Assembly (NCBI GenBank): GCA_017962145.1
Contig: JAGCVX010000022.1
Span: forward strand, 1 to 64,000
Source: Clostridiales bacterium
Lineage (GTDB): Bacteria; Bacillota; Clostridia; Saccharofermentanales; Saccharofermentanaceae
Direction: 5' to 3'
Length of the DNA: 64,000 nucleotides
The notes beneath the pieces were generated by a model that worked only from the letters and a program-made list of their open reading frames with translations, was not told the DNA's origin and ran no database searches. The first letter of the stretch is position 1; each line of letters begins with the position of its first letter. The position numbers and the translations under genes are program-made. This document shows, in pieces, positions 1 through 8,465 of the stretch.

Positions 1-411
1 ACCTACGGCGTAAAGTCCGGTGCACTTTATCACAAGGCAACGATCCCGTCGAAGAACGCAGTCAAGTTTGCAACAAGACTTTACACATGCTGCCTCGGCC
101 GTGATCCGGAAGAAGATGGTCTGAACTACTGGGCACTGGCTCTTACGAACCTGGATGCTACAGGTTATCAGGCAGCAAGCTTGTTCTTCACACTGCCTGA
201 GTTTGTTGGCTTGAAGACAACAAATGAAGAGTATCTGACAAGACTGTACACAACGTTCATGGGACGTGAGCCGGAAGCAGATGGTTTCGCATACTGGCTG
301 GGACTTCTCAACGGCGGCACAGACAGAAACGATGTCATGAAGGCATTCGCAGGCTGTCCTGAGTTCCAGGAGATCTGCAATCAGTATGGTATCGTAAGAG
401 GCGAGATCTGA
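1..411 (+). CDS. DUF4214 domain protein, C-terminal part (5' end outside window)
   Basis: The reading frame is open from the first base and ends at TGA 409-411, so only the C-terminal 136 residues are visible. They contain two tandem DUF4214-like units, each with a pattern such as 'RLYTCCLGRDPEEDGLNYW' and 'RLYTTFMGREPEADGFAYW', followed by a helix ending near 'FFTLPEF' or 'FAGCPEF'. DUF4214 units are known from large secreted or cell-surface proteins of Clostridia, where they usually lie at the C-terminus; their function is not established. The N-terminal domains cannot be seen, so the role of this protein is unknown. It is followed by a strong terminator. Confidence 0.85.
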   Translation, partial: TYGVKSGALYHKATIPSKNAVKFATRLYTCCLGRDPEEDGLNYWALALTNLDATGYQAASLFFTLPEFVGLKTTNEEYLTRLYTTFMGREPEADGFAYWLGLLNGGTDRNDVMKAFAGCPEFQEICNQYGIVRGEI

Positions 412-439
412 CGGGTCAAACACAACTGAATAAGTAAAG

Positions 440-506
440 AAAGAGATTCCTCTTCGGCAGCGAACAGTTGCTTACGCAAACTTGCCGTGTGAGGAATCTC
501 TTTTTG
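440..506 (+). terminator. Rho-independent terminator after DUF4214 gene
   Basis: A perfect 13-bp inverted repeat (arms 440-452 and 491-503) encloses a 38-base loop that contains a secondary GGCA/TGCC pairing, and runs into TTTTTGTTG. The stop codon of the DUF4214 gene lies 28 bases upstream. Confidence 0.85.
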
Positions 507-574
507 TTGTTTTTTTGTGCGTTATGGTGTAGGCTCTATGGAGTGTGATTCTTGAGAAAAAGAGGCAGAGTGTT

Positions 575-1165
575 TTGACCTGGAGTTTGTCGCTCATTTT
601 CAATAGTGTGCTTCTGGGTGTAGGCCTGGCTATGGATGCATTTTCTGTATCTCTGGCGGATGGTCTGCAGGATCCTTCCATGAAGAAATCCAAGATGACA
701 CTCATCGGCGGCACATTTGGCTTATTCCAGGCCGTGATGCCTCTGATCGGCTGGATATGTGTCCACACGATCGTAGAGCATTTCCGTGCGTTTGAGACCT
801 TTATTCCGTGGATCGCGCTGGTGCTCCTTCTTTTCATCGGAGGAAAGATGATCTATGAAGGAATCAAGGACAAGGGCGGCGAGGATAACGAGGTGGCGAA
901 ATTAAGTCATGGCGCACTTTTTTTTCAAGCTATCGCGACTTCGATCGATGCGCTTTCTGTTGGTTTTACGATTGCCGAATACAGTGTTTTGCAGGCACTG
1001 TTTTCGGTCGTGATTATCGGAATCGTTACCTTTGTGATCAGTCTGATCGGTCTTTTCCTGGGTAAGAAGATCGGTACGAAGCTTTCGGGCAAGGCGCTGA
1101 TCTTAGGTGGTGTGATCCTGGTGGGAATCGGAATAAAAATCTTTGTTTCGGGCGTTCTGCAATAA
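575..1165 (+). CDS. mntP: MntP-family manganese efflux pump
   Basis: This is a small membrane protein of about 196 residues with six predicted hydrophobic segments in two homologous halves, as in the MntP (formerly YtaF/DUF204) family of Mn2+ exporters. Each half carries the family's conserved acidic motif: 'GLAMDAFSVSL' near the N-terminus and 'ATSIDALSVGF' in the second half. The frame is open from GTG 545, but the family normally begins just before the first helix. TTG 575 has AGAGG about nine bases upstream and gives a natural N-terminus; TTG 587 is also possible. No yybP-ykoY manganese riboswitch was recognisable in the short upstream gap. Substrate is assigned from the family only. Confidence 0.85.
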   Translation: MTWSLSLIFNSVLLGVGLAMDAFSVSLADGLQDPSMKKSKMTLIGGTFGLFQAVMPLIGWICVHTIVEHFRAFETFIPWIALVLLLFIGGKMIYEGIKDKGGEDNEVAKLSHGALFFQAIATSIDALSVGFTIAEYSVLQALFSVVIIGIVTFVISLIGLFLGKKIGTKLSGKALILGGVILVGIGIKIFVSGVLQ

Positions 1166-1264
1166 TCTTTCCGACATCGGACAATAGCACTTTTCGTTAT
1201 TTCTACATTCAAAGAATTGTGATATGATAATAAAGAATAATCTTCTACGAAAGCGAGATCCGCA

Positions 1265-2236
1265 ATGAAAGAGAGAACCCCATTAGTAACTCATATTTTT
1301 ACGGCAGACCCGTCTGCGCATGTTTTTAACGGTAAGATCTATGTTTATCCGTCTCACGATATTCCTCACGATGGTGAAGATAATGACGATGGCGATGAGT
1401 ACAGAATGGAGGACTACCACATTCTTTCTCTGGACAATCTGGATGCGGATTGCGTAGATAACGGCGAAGCTCTCCACATGAAGAATATCCCGTGGGTCAG
1501 CAAGCAGATGTGGGCTCCGGATTGTGCTTACAAGAACGGTAAGTACTATCTGTATTTCCCGGCAAGAGATAAGGACGGCATCTTCCGTATCGGTGTTGCT
1601 GTGTCCGATAAGCCGGAAGGTCCATTTGAACCGGAAGACAACTATATCGAAGGTTCCTACAGTATTGATCCGGCTGTCCTCGTAGATGACGACGGACGTG
1701 CATATATCTATTACGGCGGTCTCTGGGGCGGTCAGCTCGAGATGTGGCAGACAGGCAAGTTCGATGAGAACACACCTCGTCCGGTTGGAAAAGACAAGGC
1801 ACTCGGACCGATGTTCGCCGAGCTCAACGACGACATGAAGTCCTTTAAGACAGAGCCGAAGCACCTCGAGATCCTCGACGAGAACGGCAACCCGCTCCTG
1901 GCTGAAGATGAGGACAGAAGATATTTCGAAGGCCCGTGGATGCATAAGTATAACGGACTTTACTACCTCTCTTATTCCACAGGTACGACACATTATCTCG
2001 TATATGGTACATCTGAGAATCCGGATGGTCCGTTCACATACAGAGGACGCATCATGGAGCCGGTAATCGGCTGGACCACACACCACTCTATCGTAGAGTA
2101 TCAGGGTAAGTGGTATCTGTTCTATCACGACTGTGAGCTCAGTAACGGCATCAACCACCGTCGCTGCGTAAAGTACACCGAGATCAAGTACAACGAGGAT
2201 GGCACGATCCAGACCATCAAGCCGTACGAGAAATAA
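1265..2236 (+). CDS. Glycoside hydrolase family 43 (arabinosidase/xylosidase type)
   Basis: The 323-residue protein is a single five-bladed beta-propeller glycosidase domain with no signal peptide, so it should act on oligosaccharides inside the cell. The three GH43 catalytic carboxylates can be placed: Asp15 in 'TADPSAHVF' (base), Asp135 in 'SIDPAVLVDDDG' (pKa modulator) and Glu222 in 'FEGPWMHKYNG' (acid). There is no C-terminal accessory domain. Substrate (xylo-, arabino- or galacto-oligosaccharide) cannot be told from the sequence. The ribosome site is weak; the ATG at 1265 is chosen because it matches the usual family N-terminus. The gene stands alone and ends at a bidirectional hairpin. 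Confidence 0.88.
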   Translation: MKERTPLVTHIFTADPSAHVFNGKIYVYPSHDIPHDGEDNDDGDEYRMEDYHILSLDNLDADCVDNGEALHMKNIPWVSKQMWAPDCAYKNGKYYLYFPARDKDGIFRIGVAVSDKPEGPFEPEDNYIEGSYSIDPAVLVDDDGRAYIYYGGLWGGQLEMWQTGKFDENTPRPVGKDKALGPMFAELNDDMKSFKTEPKHLEILDENGNPLLAEDEDRRYFEGPWMHKYNGLYYLSYSTGTTHYLVYGTSENPDGPFTYRGRIMEPVIGWTTHHSIVEYQGKWYLFYHDCELSNGINHRRCVKYTEIKYNEDGTIQTIKPYEK

Positions 2237-2259
2237 TCGGTAATAAACCAGAAAATGAA

Positions 2260-2300
2260 AAGAAGCGTTTCCCGAAAAGGAAACGCTTCTTCTTTTATTT
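2260..2300. terminator. Bidirectional terminator between GH43 and PH-domain genes
   Basis: Perfect 13-bp inverted repeat (2260-2272 / 2279-2291) with a 6-base loop. T-rich sequence on the plus side and A-rich sequence on the other suit termination of both convergent genes. Confidence 0.85.
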
Positions 2301-2816
2301 TTTTGGATGATCTTTCTTTTCCGGAGGCATACGCAGAAGTTTGTCCTGGGTCTTTAGGATGATCACAGCGAGTTCTTCGGCGTTCCGGATATTTCTGAGT
2401 TTGATCTTTTTGCCGTTATAAGGGTGGATGATCAGGTGAGCGTATTTAAAGACGCGCGTACCGATCGTGGCGCGGACCTCAAGATCCTTGATCTCCTCAA
2501 GCGAGATCTCGATCTGGCGGTGAGAGGGCAGAAATCCGTATACCTGACCGTAGATGCGGTATTTGGTGACGAATACCAGCGTGCTGATACGGGCTACCAG
2601 CGCCGCGGAAAACCCGATAAAAGAAATGAACCAGAATCCAAAAGACAGAAGACTGATCAGTCGGCCTGTGCGGGTGGTCGTGTCGCTGAAGAGGTAAAGG
2701 AACCCGAAGCAGCTGCTGAGGATCAGATACGCCAGTACAGGGACCAGCGACGACCGCAGATAAAACTGGATCGAGTTGTCTTTCTCGTTTCTTTTTTCAA
2801 CTGGTTCAAATCGCAT
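2295..2816 (-). CDS. PH-domain (bPH2-like) membrane protein
   Basis: The 173-residue protein has two closely spaced hydrophobic segments (about residues 25-45 and 55-80). A soluble domain follows with the pattern 'VTKYRIYGQVYGFLPSH', 'ISLEEIKDLEV' and 'HPYNGKKIKLRNIRNAEE'. This is the arrangement of bacterial PH-like domain proteins (YdbT/bPH_2 type), where the N-terminal hairpin anchors a cytosolic PH fold. The function is not known and nothing in the neighbourhood specifies it. No good Shine-Dalgarno is visible before ATG 2816. Confidence 0.65.
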   Translation of the reverse strand: MRFEPVEKRNEKDNSIQFYLRSSLVPVLAYLILSSCFGFLYLFSDTTTRTGRLISLLSFGFWFISFIGFSAALVARISTLVFVTKYRIYGQVYGFLPSHRQIEISLEEIKDLEVRATIGTRVFKYAHLIIHPYNGKKIKLRNIRNAEELAVIILKTQDKLLRMPPEKKDHPKK

Positions 2817-2837
2817 AAATTTATGTCCGTTTCAGAT

Positions 2838-2871
2838 GCGGCCGCCTTACCCTTGAGGATAAGGCAGCCGT
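2838..2871. other. Hairpin between potD and PH-domain gene
   Basis: An imperfect inverted repeat with two nearly complementary GGCNGCCTTA-type arms (about 2840-2852 and 2857-2870) lies just beyond the potD stop. It has no T-run on the minus strand, so it may stabilise the pot mRNA 3' end and not act as a classical terminator. Confidence 0.4.
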
Positions 2872-2891
2872 CTGATTAGTTTTTATTCCGA

Positions 2892-4010
2892 TCAGGAAGA
2901 AGCACCGATGGTGTTCCAGATCTCTGTGTATTTCTCTTCATATTCCGAAGAGGAGAAGTATACTTCCAGCGTTGCGAATGTTGCTTCATCCGGGTAGTAG
3001 CTGAGGTTATTGGCAACTTCCGGATCGAGCATCGCGCGGGCCGCGGTATTCGGTGTAGAGTAGCCGACGAACTCACAGTTTGCCAGAGCGATATCCGGAT
3101 CGTACATGTAGTTGATGAAGTCGTGTGCACCATCTACGTTCTTTGCGTTTGTAGGAACACACATCATGTCGACGGACCAGTTGGAACCGGCCGGCAGGAT
3201 ATAGCGCATATCGATCTCGTCGCTCTTTCCGAGCTCATCGATACGGTCGAGGATGACCACATGGTCGCCGGACCAGGCAACCGAAGCAGCGAGTTCACCG
3301 CTGGCCATCTTGTCCTTGAGGTTATCTACGCCACGGGAAGGAGAGATGCGGCTCTTCTGATCGAGAAGGAGCTGCTTGGCCTCTTCGAGTTCACCGGCGT
3401 CGAGAGTGTTGATGCTGTATCCGCAGTAGTTCAGTGCGACACCGATGGACTCACGCATACTGTCGTACATACCGATCTGGTTTCTGTACTGATCATCGAA
3501 AAGCACTCCCCACACTTCTTTCGGGTCAGTGGTATCTTCCGGAATATCCACGCGGTTGGCATCGTATACCAGACCGACTGTGCAGTAGAGATACGGTACT
3601 GCGTAGTTGAGCATGATGTCGGAGATCTCCTTATCCTGCGAATAAGTAACGGTCTTGAACATCGGATCCATATACTGGGTCACGTTCGGAAGCTTGCTCC
3701 AGTCGAGCTCCTGGATACGGTCCTCACGCAGGAGACGGGCAACCATATACTCCGACGGGATGATTACGTCGTAGGAGTTGCTGAGGTTCGGGTACATGGA
3801 CTCGTTATTTTCAAATGTACGATATACCAGTTTGTACTGCGGGAAAGCCTTCTCGAACTTCGAGATGGTATCTTCGGCGATGTATTCGCCCCAGTTGTAC
3901 ACGACCAGTTCCTTTCGGGAATCGCATGCCGTGGAAAAGACAGTCGTGGCTGTCATCAGCGCTGTTACACCCAGTGCGGAAAAGGTCTTCTTCCAGCTTC
4001 TTTTTTTCAT
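2892..4010 (-). CDS. potD: Spermidine/putrescine ABC transporter, substrate-binding lipoprotein
   Basis: This is the extracytoplasmic polyamine receptor of an ABC importer. After a lipoprotein signal ('STACDSRKEL' gives the lipidated Cys) the mature protein begins 'LVVYNWGEYIAEDTISKFEKAF', the standard PotD/PotF opening, and later has 'DVIIPSEYMVARLLREDRIQELDWSKLPN'. Length, 372 residues, is normal. The frame extends to 4070, but ATG 4010 is preceded by GAGGAGG with ideal spacing and starts a proper signal peptide. It is the last gene of the operon and lies 52 bases after potC. Exact ligand preference (spermidine or putrescine) is not resolved. Confidence 0.93.
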   Translation of the reverse strand: MKKRSWKKTFSALGVTALMTATTVFSTACDSRKELVVYNWGEYIAEDTISKFEKAFPQYKLVYRTFENNESMYPNLSNSYDVIIPSEYMVARLLREDRIQELDWSKLPNVTQYMDPMFKTVTYSQDKEISDIMLNYAVPYLYCTVGLVYDANRVDIPEDTTDPKEVWGVLFDDQYRNQIGMYDSMRESIGVALNYCGYSINTLDAGELEEAKQLLLDQKSRISPSRGVDNLKDKMASGELAASVAWSGDHVVILDRIDELGKSDEIDMRYILPAGSNWSVDMMCVPTNAKNVDGAHDFINYMYDPDIALANCEFVGYSTPNTAARAMLDPEVANNLSYYPDEATFATLEVYFSSSEYEEKYTEIWNTIGASS

Positions 4011-4062
4011 TTCTTCGTTCCTCCTCAAAAACAAGTTATATGAAAATAATGTGTTTTCGTGT

Positions 4063-4890
4063 TTATACATGATTCCGTTTCGAGCCTTTGGAATCCCGGA
4101 TCTGCTTGATGTTGGCCAAAAGAAGCAGGATAAAGATCGTCAGGAACATGATGGTGGTCAGTGCATTCATCTTCGGATTGACGCCGAACTTCGCCATGGA
4201 ATAGATCTTCATGGGGAGCGTCTGGACGGTACTGTCGACGTTGAAGTTACTGACCAGATAGTCATCGATCGAAAGGGTAAACGTCAGAAGCAGGGACGAC
4301 AGGATACCCGGAAGCAGTTCCGGAATGATGACCAGCGTGATGGTCTGGAACTGTGTCGCGCCCAGATCCTGTGCGGCTTCTGCGATATTCTTATCCAGCT
4401 GCTTGAGCTTCGGCGAGATGGACAGTACGGCAAATGGCACGCAGAATGCGATATGTGCCAGAAGCAGTGTGAACTCGCCTTTTCTGATTCCCAGGAAAGA
4501 GAACAGCAGCATGAACGAGATACCGGTAACGAGTTCCGGCATGACGTTCGGGATATAAGTGATATTCATGGTCAAAGACTGGATCTTCTTGCTGAAATAG
4601 CTTAAGCCCAGACAAGCCAGGACAGCGATCAGGGTGGAGACCACCGATGCGATCGCCGCGATCTTCAAGGTCGTCAGAAGCGAGGACAGAAGTTCGCCGC
4701 CGTCGGTTCCGGAGAAGAGCGAGGCATAGCTGTTCAGCGAGAATCCGCCCCATACGAAGGACTTCGGGACCTTGTTAAAGGAAAAGACGATCAGCACCGC
4801 GATAGGCAGGTAAAGGAAACAGAATACCAGCGCGATATAGATATTCGGGAAGATGCTGCGAAGTGTACGACCGATCGAGCGCTTGTTCAT
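4063..4890 (-). CDS. potC: Spermidine/putrescine ABC permease PotC
   Basis: The 275-residue inner-membrane permease has six hydrophobic segments and the cytoplasmic coupling motif 'EAAQDLGATQFQTITLVIIPELLPGI', which docks with the PotA ATPase. The start ATG overlaps the potB stop by four bases (ATGA), indicating translational coupling. The opening 'IYIALVFCFLYLPIAVLIVFSFN' is typical of PotC. Confidence 0.93.
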   Translation of the reverse strand: MNKRSIGRTLRSIFPNIYIALVFCFLYLPIAVLIVFSFNKVPKSFVWGGFSLNSYASLFSGTDGGELLSSLLTTLKIAAIASVVSTLIAVLACLGLSYFSKKIQSLTMNITYIPNVMPELVTGISFMLLFSFLGIRKGEFTLLLAHIAFCVPFAVLSISPKLKQLDKNIAEAAQDLGATQFQTITLVIIPELLPGILSSLLLTFTLSIDDYLVSNFNVDSTVQTLPMKIYSMAKFGVNPKMNALTTIMFLTIFILLLLANIKQIRDSKGSKRNHV

Positions 4891-6377
4891 AGTACCATCC
4901 CTCCATTTCCACCGAAGTCTTTGTCCTGATTTCTAAGAAGGCCCATGGTGATCAGGACGAATACCAGAAGCAGCAGCGACAGGACGTTGCCGGCCTGCTG
5001 GTAAGCAGGGCTCTCGTTTAAGATAAAGGACTGCACCGTGTTACCGATCGTGGTGACACTGCCTTCACTCATGATATCCGGGATCATGTAGAACGTCAGC
5101 GCCGGCATGAATACCATCTGGATACCGGAGATGACACCGGGCATCGAAAGCGGGAACAGCACTTTCCAGAATGCCTGGAATCCGTTCGCGCCGAGGTCTC
5201 TTGCCGCCTGCTCGACGTTGTCATCGAGTTTTACGAGTACCGAGTAGATCGGCAGCAGCATAAACGGCAGGAAGTCATTGATCAGTACGAGCTTGACGAT
5301 GATGTCCGCGATGATGTCATTCTTCAGGAAAAGCACCGGATCTGAGATGACGCCGATGGTCATCAGGAAGTTGTTCAGTACGCCGTTCTGGCTGAAGAAT
5401 GCACGCCAGGCGTAGGTTCTGAGCATGGTGTTGATCCACATCGGCAGTACGAAGAAGAAAAGCAGCATCGAAGAATTCAGGTGCTTGCGCTTCGTTCTCT
5501 TGGCCAGGATGAAGGCCAGCGGATAGCCGACTAAAAGACATCCGATCGTTGTCCATACGGCGTAGTCGACGCTTCTTAAGAATACGGAGAAGTATTCCTG
5601 AAGGTGCAGTATGCGTCCATAGAAACGGGCGGATACGGTACGGTTAACGGTCAGGATCTTAAATCCGTCCAGTGTGAAATGATAGCTTCCGCCTGCTTTG
5701 CTGAAGAACGCGCGGAAGAAGATCAGGCCCAAAGGCAGGATCGTGAAGACCAGCAGCCATCCGAAATACGGGTAGGCCAGGGCCTTAAGATGTGCGCGAA
5801 GACCCAGCATCTCACAAAGCGATGCGATAAAGGCGATCATGAGGGCGACAAACAGGATGTTGCCCAGGATATTCTGAGAAAAATACAGGCTCTGCGAATT
5901 CATGTTGGCGGCAGAACGTTCGGCATCGGAGATCAGACCCGACTGCGCGATGATGCTGCTTGCCAGAGAAAAGAGCGCCAGAAGTCCGTTTGCTGCGGCA
6001 GGCGTCTTCGAGCCAAAGCGCTTTTTGAGCATGGGCGAGAGAAGGCTTACCACCAGGCCCAGGATCGGAAGCACGATCGTCAGGATCAGGAAGATCCGGG
6101 AAGAACTGAAGTCGAGCGCGACGTTGTGCGAACGGGTCTTCAGCGTAAATGTATTCTTGGTAAGAAGTGTCAGATAGGAATAGGTTCCATGCTGGGCATA
6201 CTGCACGGTCAGGATCAGTGAGGGCAGGAAGACCAGTACGGAAGAAAGAAGGAACATCAGACTCGTCACCCAGGTCGAGGCCGGGCGGCGGTCGGATTCC
6301 AGAGCAGAACGATCCAGAGGACTCTTGATCGCTTCCGTTCCGACTGACGTATTCTCTTTTTCAGATCTACGTGTCAT
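4887..6377 (-). CDS. potB: Spermidine/putrescine ABC permease PotB with extra N-terminal membrane domain
   Basis: The C-terminal 280 or so residues form an ordinary PotB permease, beginning near 'AYPYFGWLLVFTILPLGLIFFRAFF' and carrying the coupling motif 'EQAARDLGANGFQAFWKVLFPLSMPG'. In front sits about 215 residues not found in standard PotB (usually 270-310 aa in total): a charged cytosolic tail, then four hydrophobic segments with an extracytoplasmic loop after the first. The ATG at 6377 has AAGGAG upstream, and no internal start with a good ribosome site was noticed at the usual PotB position, so the extension appears real. It lies 13 bases after potA and overlaps potC by four bases. The role of the extension is unknown. 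Confidence 0.9.
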   Translation of the reverse strand: MTRRSEKENTSVGTEAIKSPLDRSALESDRRPASTWVTSLMFLLSSVLVFLPSLILTVQYAQHGTYSYLTLLTKNTFTLKTRSHNVALDFSSSRIFLILTIVLPILGLVVSLLSPMLKKRFGSKTPAAANGLLALFSLASSIIAQSGLISDAERSAANMNSQSLYFSQNILGNILFVALMIAFIASLCEMLGLRAHLKALAYPYFGWLLVFTILPLGLIFFRAFFSKAGGSYHFTLDGFKILTVNRTVSARFYGRILHLQEYFSVFLRSVDYAVWTTIGCLLVGYPLAFILAKRTKRKHLNSSMLLFFFVLPMWINTMLRTYAWRAFFSQNGVLNNFLMTIGVISDPVLFLKNDIIADIIVKLVLINDFLPFMLLPIYSVLVKLDDNVEQAARDLGANGFQAFWKVLFPLSMPGVISGIQMVFMPALTFYMIPDIMSEGSVTTIGNTVQSFILNESPAYQQAGNVLSLLLLVFVLITMGLLRNQDKDFGGNGGMVL

Positions 6378-6390
6378 GACTTACTCCTTC

Positions 6391-7581
6391 TTACTCTTCT
6401 TTACTTTCGTTCTCGTCCGACTTGCCGGAGGACGCGGAGCGCTTCGGTGCGTCGGGAGAAAACTCGGACTTGCGCATGATGTGGATGTCGTCAGGATCGA
6501 CGGTCATACCGATACGCTGACCTTCTTTTACCGGATCGACATCGTGGATCATCCACTCGTTGCCCAGATCGTCTTCTACGAGGATCTCATAGTGCACGCC
6601 CTTAAAGACGATAGATGTGACGGTTCCGTTTACATAATCCGGACCTTCTTCTTTTACATAGATATCTTCCGGACGGATAACGACATCGACCGGATTGTCT
6701 TCGCCTTCTTTAAACTCAGGGAAGAGCGGGTCGACACAGGTGAAGGTCTTTCCGAGGATGGTGACCTCGAGAGACTTTTTCATCGTGCCGGGGATGATAT
6801 TGGATTCGCCGATAAAGTCCGCGACGTAGGCATTTTTCGGTTCGTTATAGATATCGGTAGGTGTACCGATCTGCTGGATGACACCATCCTTCATGACGAT
6901 GATGGTATCGGACATGGTCAGGGCTTCTTCCTGATCGTGGGTAACATAAACGAACGTGATGCCGAGTTCGCGCTGCATCTCTTTGAGCTCGATCTGCATC
7001 TCTTTTCTCATCTTCAGGTCGAGGGCACCCAGCGGCTCGTCGAGCAGCAGGACACGCGGCTGGTTGATGATGGCGCGCGCGATGGCGACACGCTGCATCT
7101 GACCACCGGAGATCTGATCGACCCAGCGATCCTCATAACCGGAAAGACCGACGGTCTTCAGCGCTTCTTCAACGCGCTTCTTGATCTCGTCCTTCGGGCG
7201 CTTTTTGAGCTTTAAGCCGAATGCGACATTGTCGAATACATTCAGGTGCGGGAAAAGCGCGTAGCGCTGGAATACGGTATTGATGTGGCGCTTGTGGGCG
7301 GGAACCGAAAGAAGGTCTTCGCCTTCGAACTCGACTTCACCGGAGTCGGCGGTCTCAAAACCGGCCAGGATACGAAGCGTCGTGGACTTACCGCATCCGG
7401 AAGGACCCAGAAGCGTTACGAACTCGTTGTTTCTGATATAGAATGTAATGTCTTTCAGTACGTGGTTGTCGCCGAAATGCTTGTTGATGTGCATGATCTC
7501 GATGATATGCGAGCTGCCTGTCTTATCTTCCAGCTTGGACTTGTACTGTTTGGTTTCTTGTTTTCCTTCCAAGATTGCCAT
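6391..7581 (-). CDS. potA: Spermidine/putrescine ABC transporter ATPase
   Basis: This is the cytosolic ATPase of the importer, 396 residues. Visible elements in order are Walker A 'GPSGCGKST' (59-67), Q-loop '[11 protein letters not shown]' (103 onward), ABC signature '[13 protein letters not shown]' (158 onward), Walker B '[12 protein letters not shown]' (177 onward), an H-loop '[14 protein letters not shown]', and a C-terminal TOBE-like regulatory domain. The last 25 residues form a short Ser/Lys/Glu-rich tail. The frame opens at GTG 7590, but ATG 7581 has AAGGGG eight bases upstream and is preferred. It follows the regulator gene by 34 bases. Confidence 0.94.
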   Translation of the reverse strand: MAILEGKQETKQYKSKLEDKTGSSHIIEIMHINKHFGDNHVLKDITFYIRNNEFVTLLGPSGCGKSTTLRILAGFETADSGEVEFEGEDLLSVPAHKRHINTVFQRYALFPHLNVFDNVAFGLKLKKRPKDEIKKRVEEALKTVGLSGYEDRWVDQISGGQMQRVAIARAIINQPRVLLLDEPLGALDLKMRKEMQIELKEMQRELGITFVYVTHDQEEALTMSDTIIVMKDGVIQQIGTPTDIYNEPKNAYVADFIGESNIIPGTMKKSLEVTILGKTFTCVDPLFPEFKEGEDNPVDVVIRPEDIYVKEEGPDYVNGTVTSIVFKGVHYEILVEDDLGNEWMIHDVDPVKEGQRIGMTVDPDDIHIMRKSEFSPDAPKRSASSGKSDENESKEE

Positions 7582-7615
7582 ACCCTGCACCCCTTAAAAA
7601 AGTATTTCCTCAGCC

Positions 7616-8155
7616 TTAAAAACTCGGTGGAGATGAGATCCACAGGAGCTTGGCTGTTCTTTTGCCGTTGTTGACGATGTAATGGGGTTTATCCGGATGG
7701 ATCAGGAAACTCTCCCCATGTTTGACGGTGTGTTTTTTGCTTCCGATGACCAGTGTGATGGTTCCCTCGAGCACATATCCGATCTCCTCGCCCTCGTGAG
7801 GCGTATCCGGATAGGTCCGCCCGCCGCTTTGCAGCTCGAGCAGGATCGGTTCCATATTGTTCTTCTGTGCGTTGGGGATCAGCCACGTAATGACGGATTT
7901 TTCCTCAGACTCGGTCTTCACGGCGAAGTCCTTCTGGGTAAATACGACTTTCTCTTCTTCTTCGGAAGCGAAGAATGTGGAGATGTCCGTGCCCAGTGCC
8001 TCGAGGATATCCATAAGTGTGCTGATAGAAGGGGAGGTCATATCTCTTTCGAGAAGAGAAATAAAGCCCTTGCTGAGTTCGCAGCGGTCACCGAGCTCTT
8101 CCTGAGTAAGCTGGTTCTGCTGACGTAGAAAACGTATCTTCTCGCCGATCTTCAT
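7616..8155 (-). CDS. XRE-family regulator with C-terminal cupin domain (polyamine operon)
   Basis: The 179-residue protein has an N-terminal lambda-Cro-type helix-turn-helix ('IRFLRQQNQLTQEELGDRCELSKGFISLLERD', residues 8-39). A C-terminal cupin_2 barrel follows ('HEGEEIGYVLEGTITLVIGSKKHTVKHGESFLIHPDKPHYI'). This domain pair is shared by PuuR-type regulators, which sense small metabolites; as first gene of a pot operon it probably responds to polyamines and controls its own operon. That is inference from position and family. AAGGAGG precedes the ATG. A palindrome at the predicted transcription start (8271-8287) is a likely target. Confidence 0.85.
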   Translation of the reverse strand: MKIGEKIRFLRQQNQLTQEELGDRCELSKGFISLLERDMTSPSISTLMDILEALGTDISTFFASEEEEKVVFTQKDFAVKTESEEKSVITWLIPNAQKNNMEPILLELQSGGRTYPDTPHEGEEIGYVLEGTITLVIGSKKHTVKHGESFLIHPDKPHYIVNNGKRTAKLLWISSPPSF

Positions 8156-8204
8156 TTTCAGGGCACCCTCCTTCCCGGAAAATAGAGTTTAAATGCCGAA
8201 TTTC

Positions 8205-8233
8205 CAGTGCATTTCGCGTCGCAAAATGCACTG
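8205..8233. repeat. 10-bp perfect inverted repeat in the leader of the pot operon
   Basis: CAGTGCATTT at 8205-8214 and its exact complement at 8224-8233 are separated by 9 bases. It lies between the predicted start site and the Shine-Dalgarno of the XRE-cupin gene, so it would form a hairpin in the operon leader or serve as a DNA site. Confidence 0.6.
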
Positions 8234-8270
8234 ACGCCGCTCGTAAAAATTCAGAAACATTTAACTTTCA

Positions 8271-8287
8271 GTTTAGCAATACTAAAC
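8271..8287. promoter_or_regulatory. Operator-like palindrome GTTTAG-N5-CTAAAC
   Basis: The palindrome lies just downstream of the minus-strand -10 box, over the predicted transcription start of the polyamine operon. Its size and symmetry suit an XRE-family dimer, so autoregulation by the neighbouring XRE-cupin protein is a reasonable inference. Confidence 0.5.
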
Positions 8288-8299
8288 CATAACGACGTC

Positions 8300-8328
8300 A
8301 TTATATATTCATATATAGAGAGTGTCAA
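8300..8328 (-). promoter_or_regulatory. Consensus sigma-A promoter of the polyamine operon
   Basis: On the minus strand TTGACA (8323-8328) is separated by exactly 17 bases from TATAAT (8300-8305), a full match to the vegetative consensus. Such a strong promoter next to an operator suggests control by repression. Confidence 0.8.
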
Positions 8329-8336
8329 TGAATTCC

Positions 8337-8365
8337 TTGCAATTTCGGGCAGAAGGGATTATTCT
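8337..8365 (+). promoter_or_regulatory. Probable promoter of proB
   Basis: TTGCAA (8337-8342), a 17-base spacer and TATTCT (8360-8365) form a plausible divergent promoter about 100 bases ahead of the chosen proB start. The rest of the 310-base gap between the two genes holds the opposite promoter and the two palindromes listed separately. Confidence 0.4.
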
Positions 8366-8465
8366 ATTTGTTGCTGTAAATACCTTTTTACAGGCATATT
8401 GAAATGAAACACAAGTAAGAGCCCGGATGCAAAGAAGCAAAACCGGGGCGGAAGAGGTCGAGCGA

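Noticed and set aside
411..575. Possible manganese (yybP-ykoY) riboswitch before mntP
   Set aside because: The gap is occupied by a terminator and no conserved riboswitch core could be recognised.
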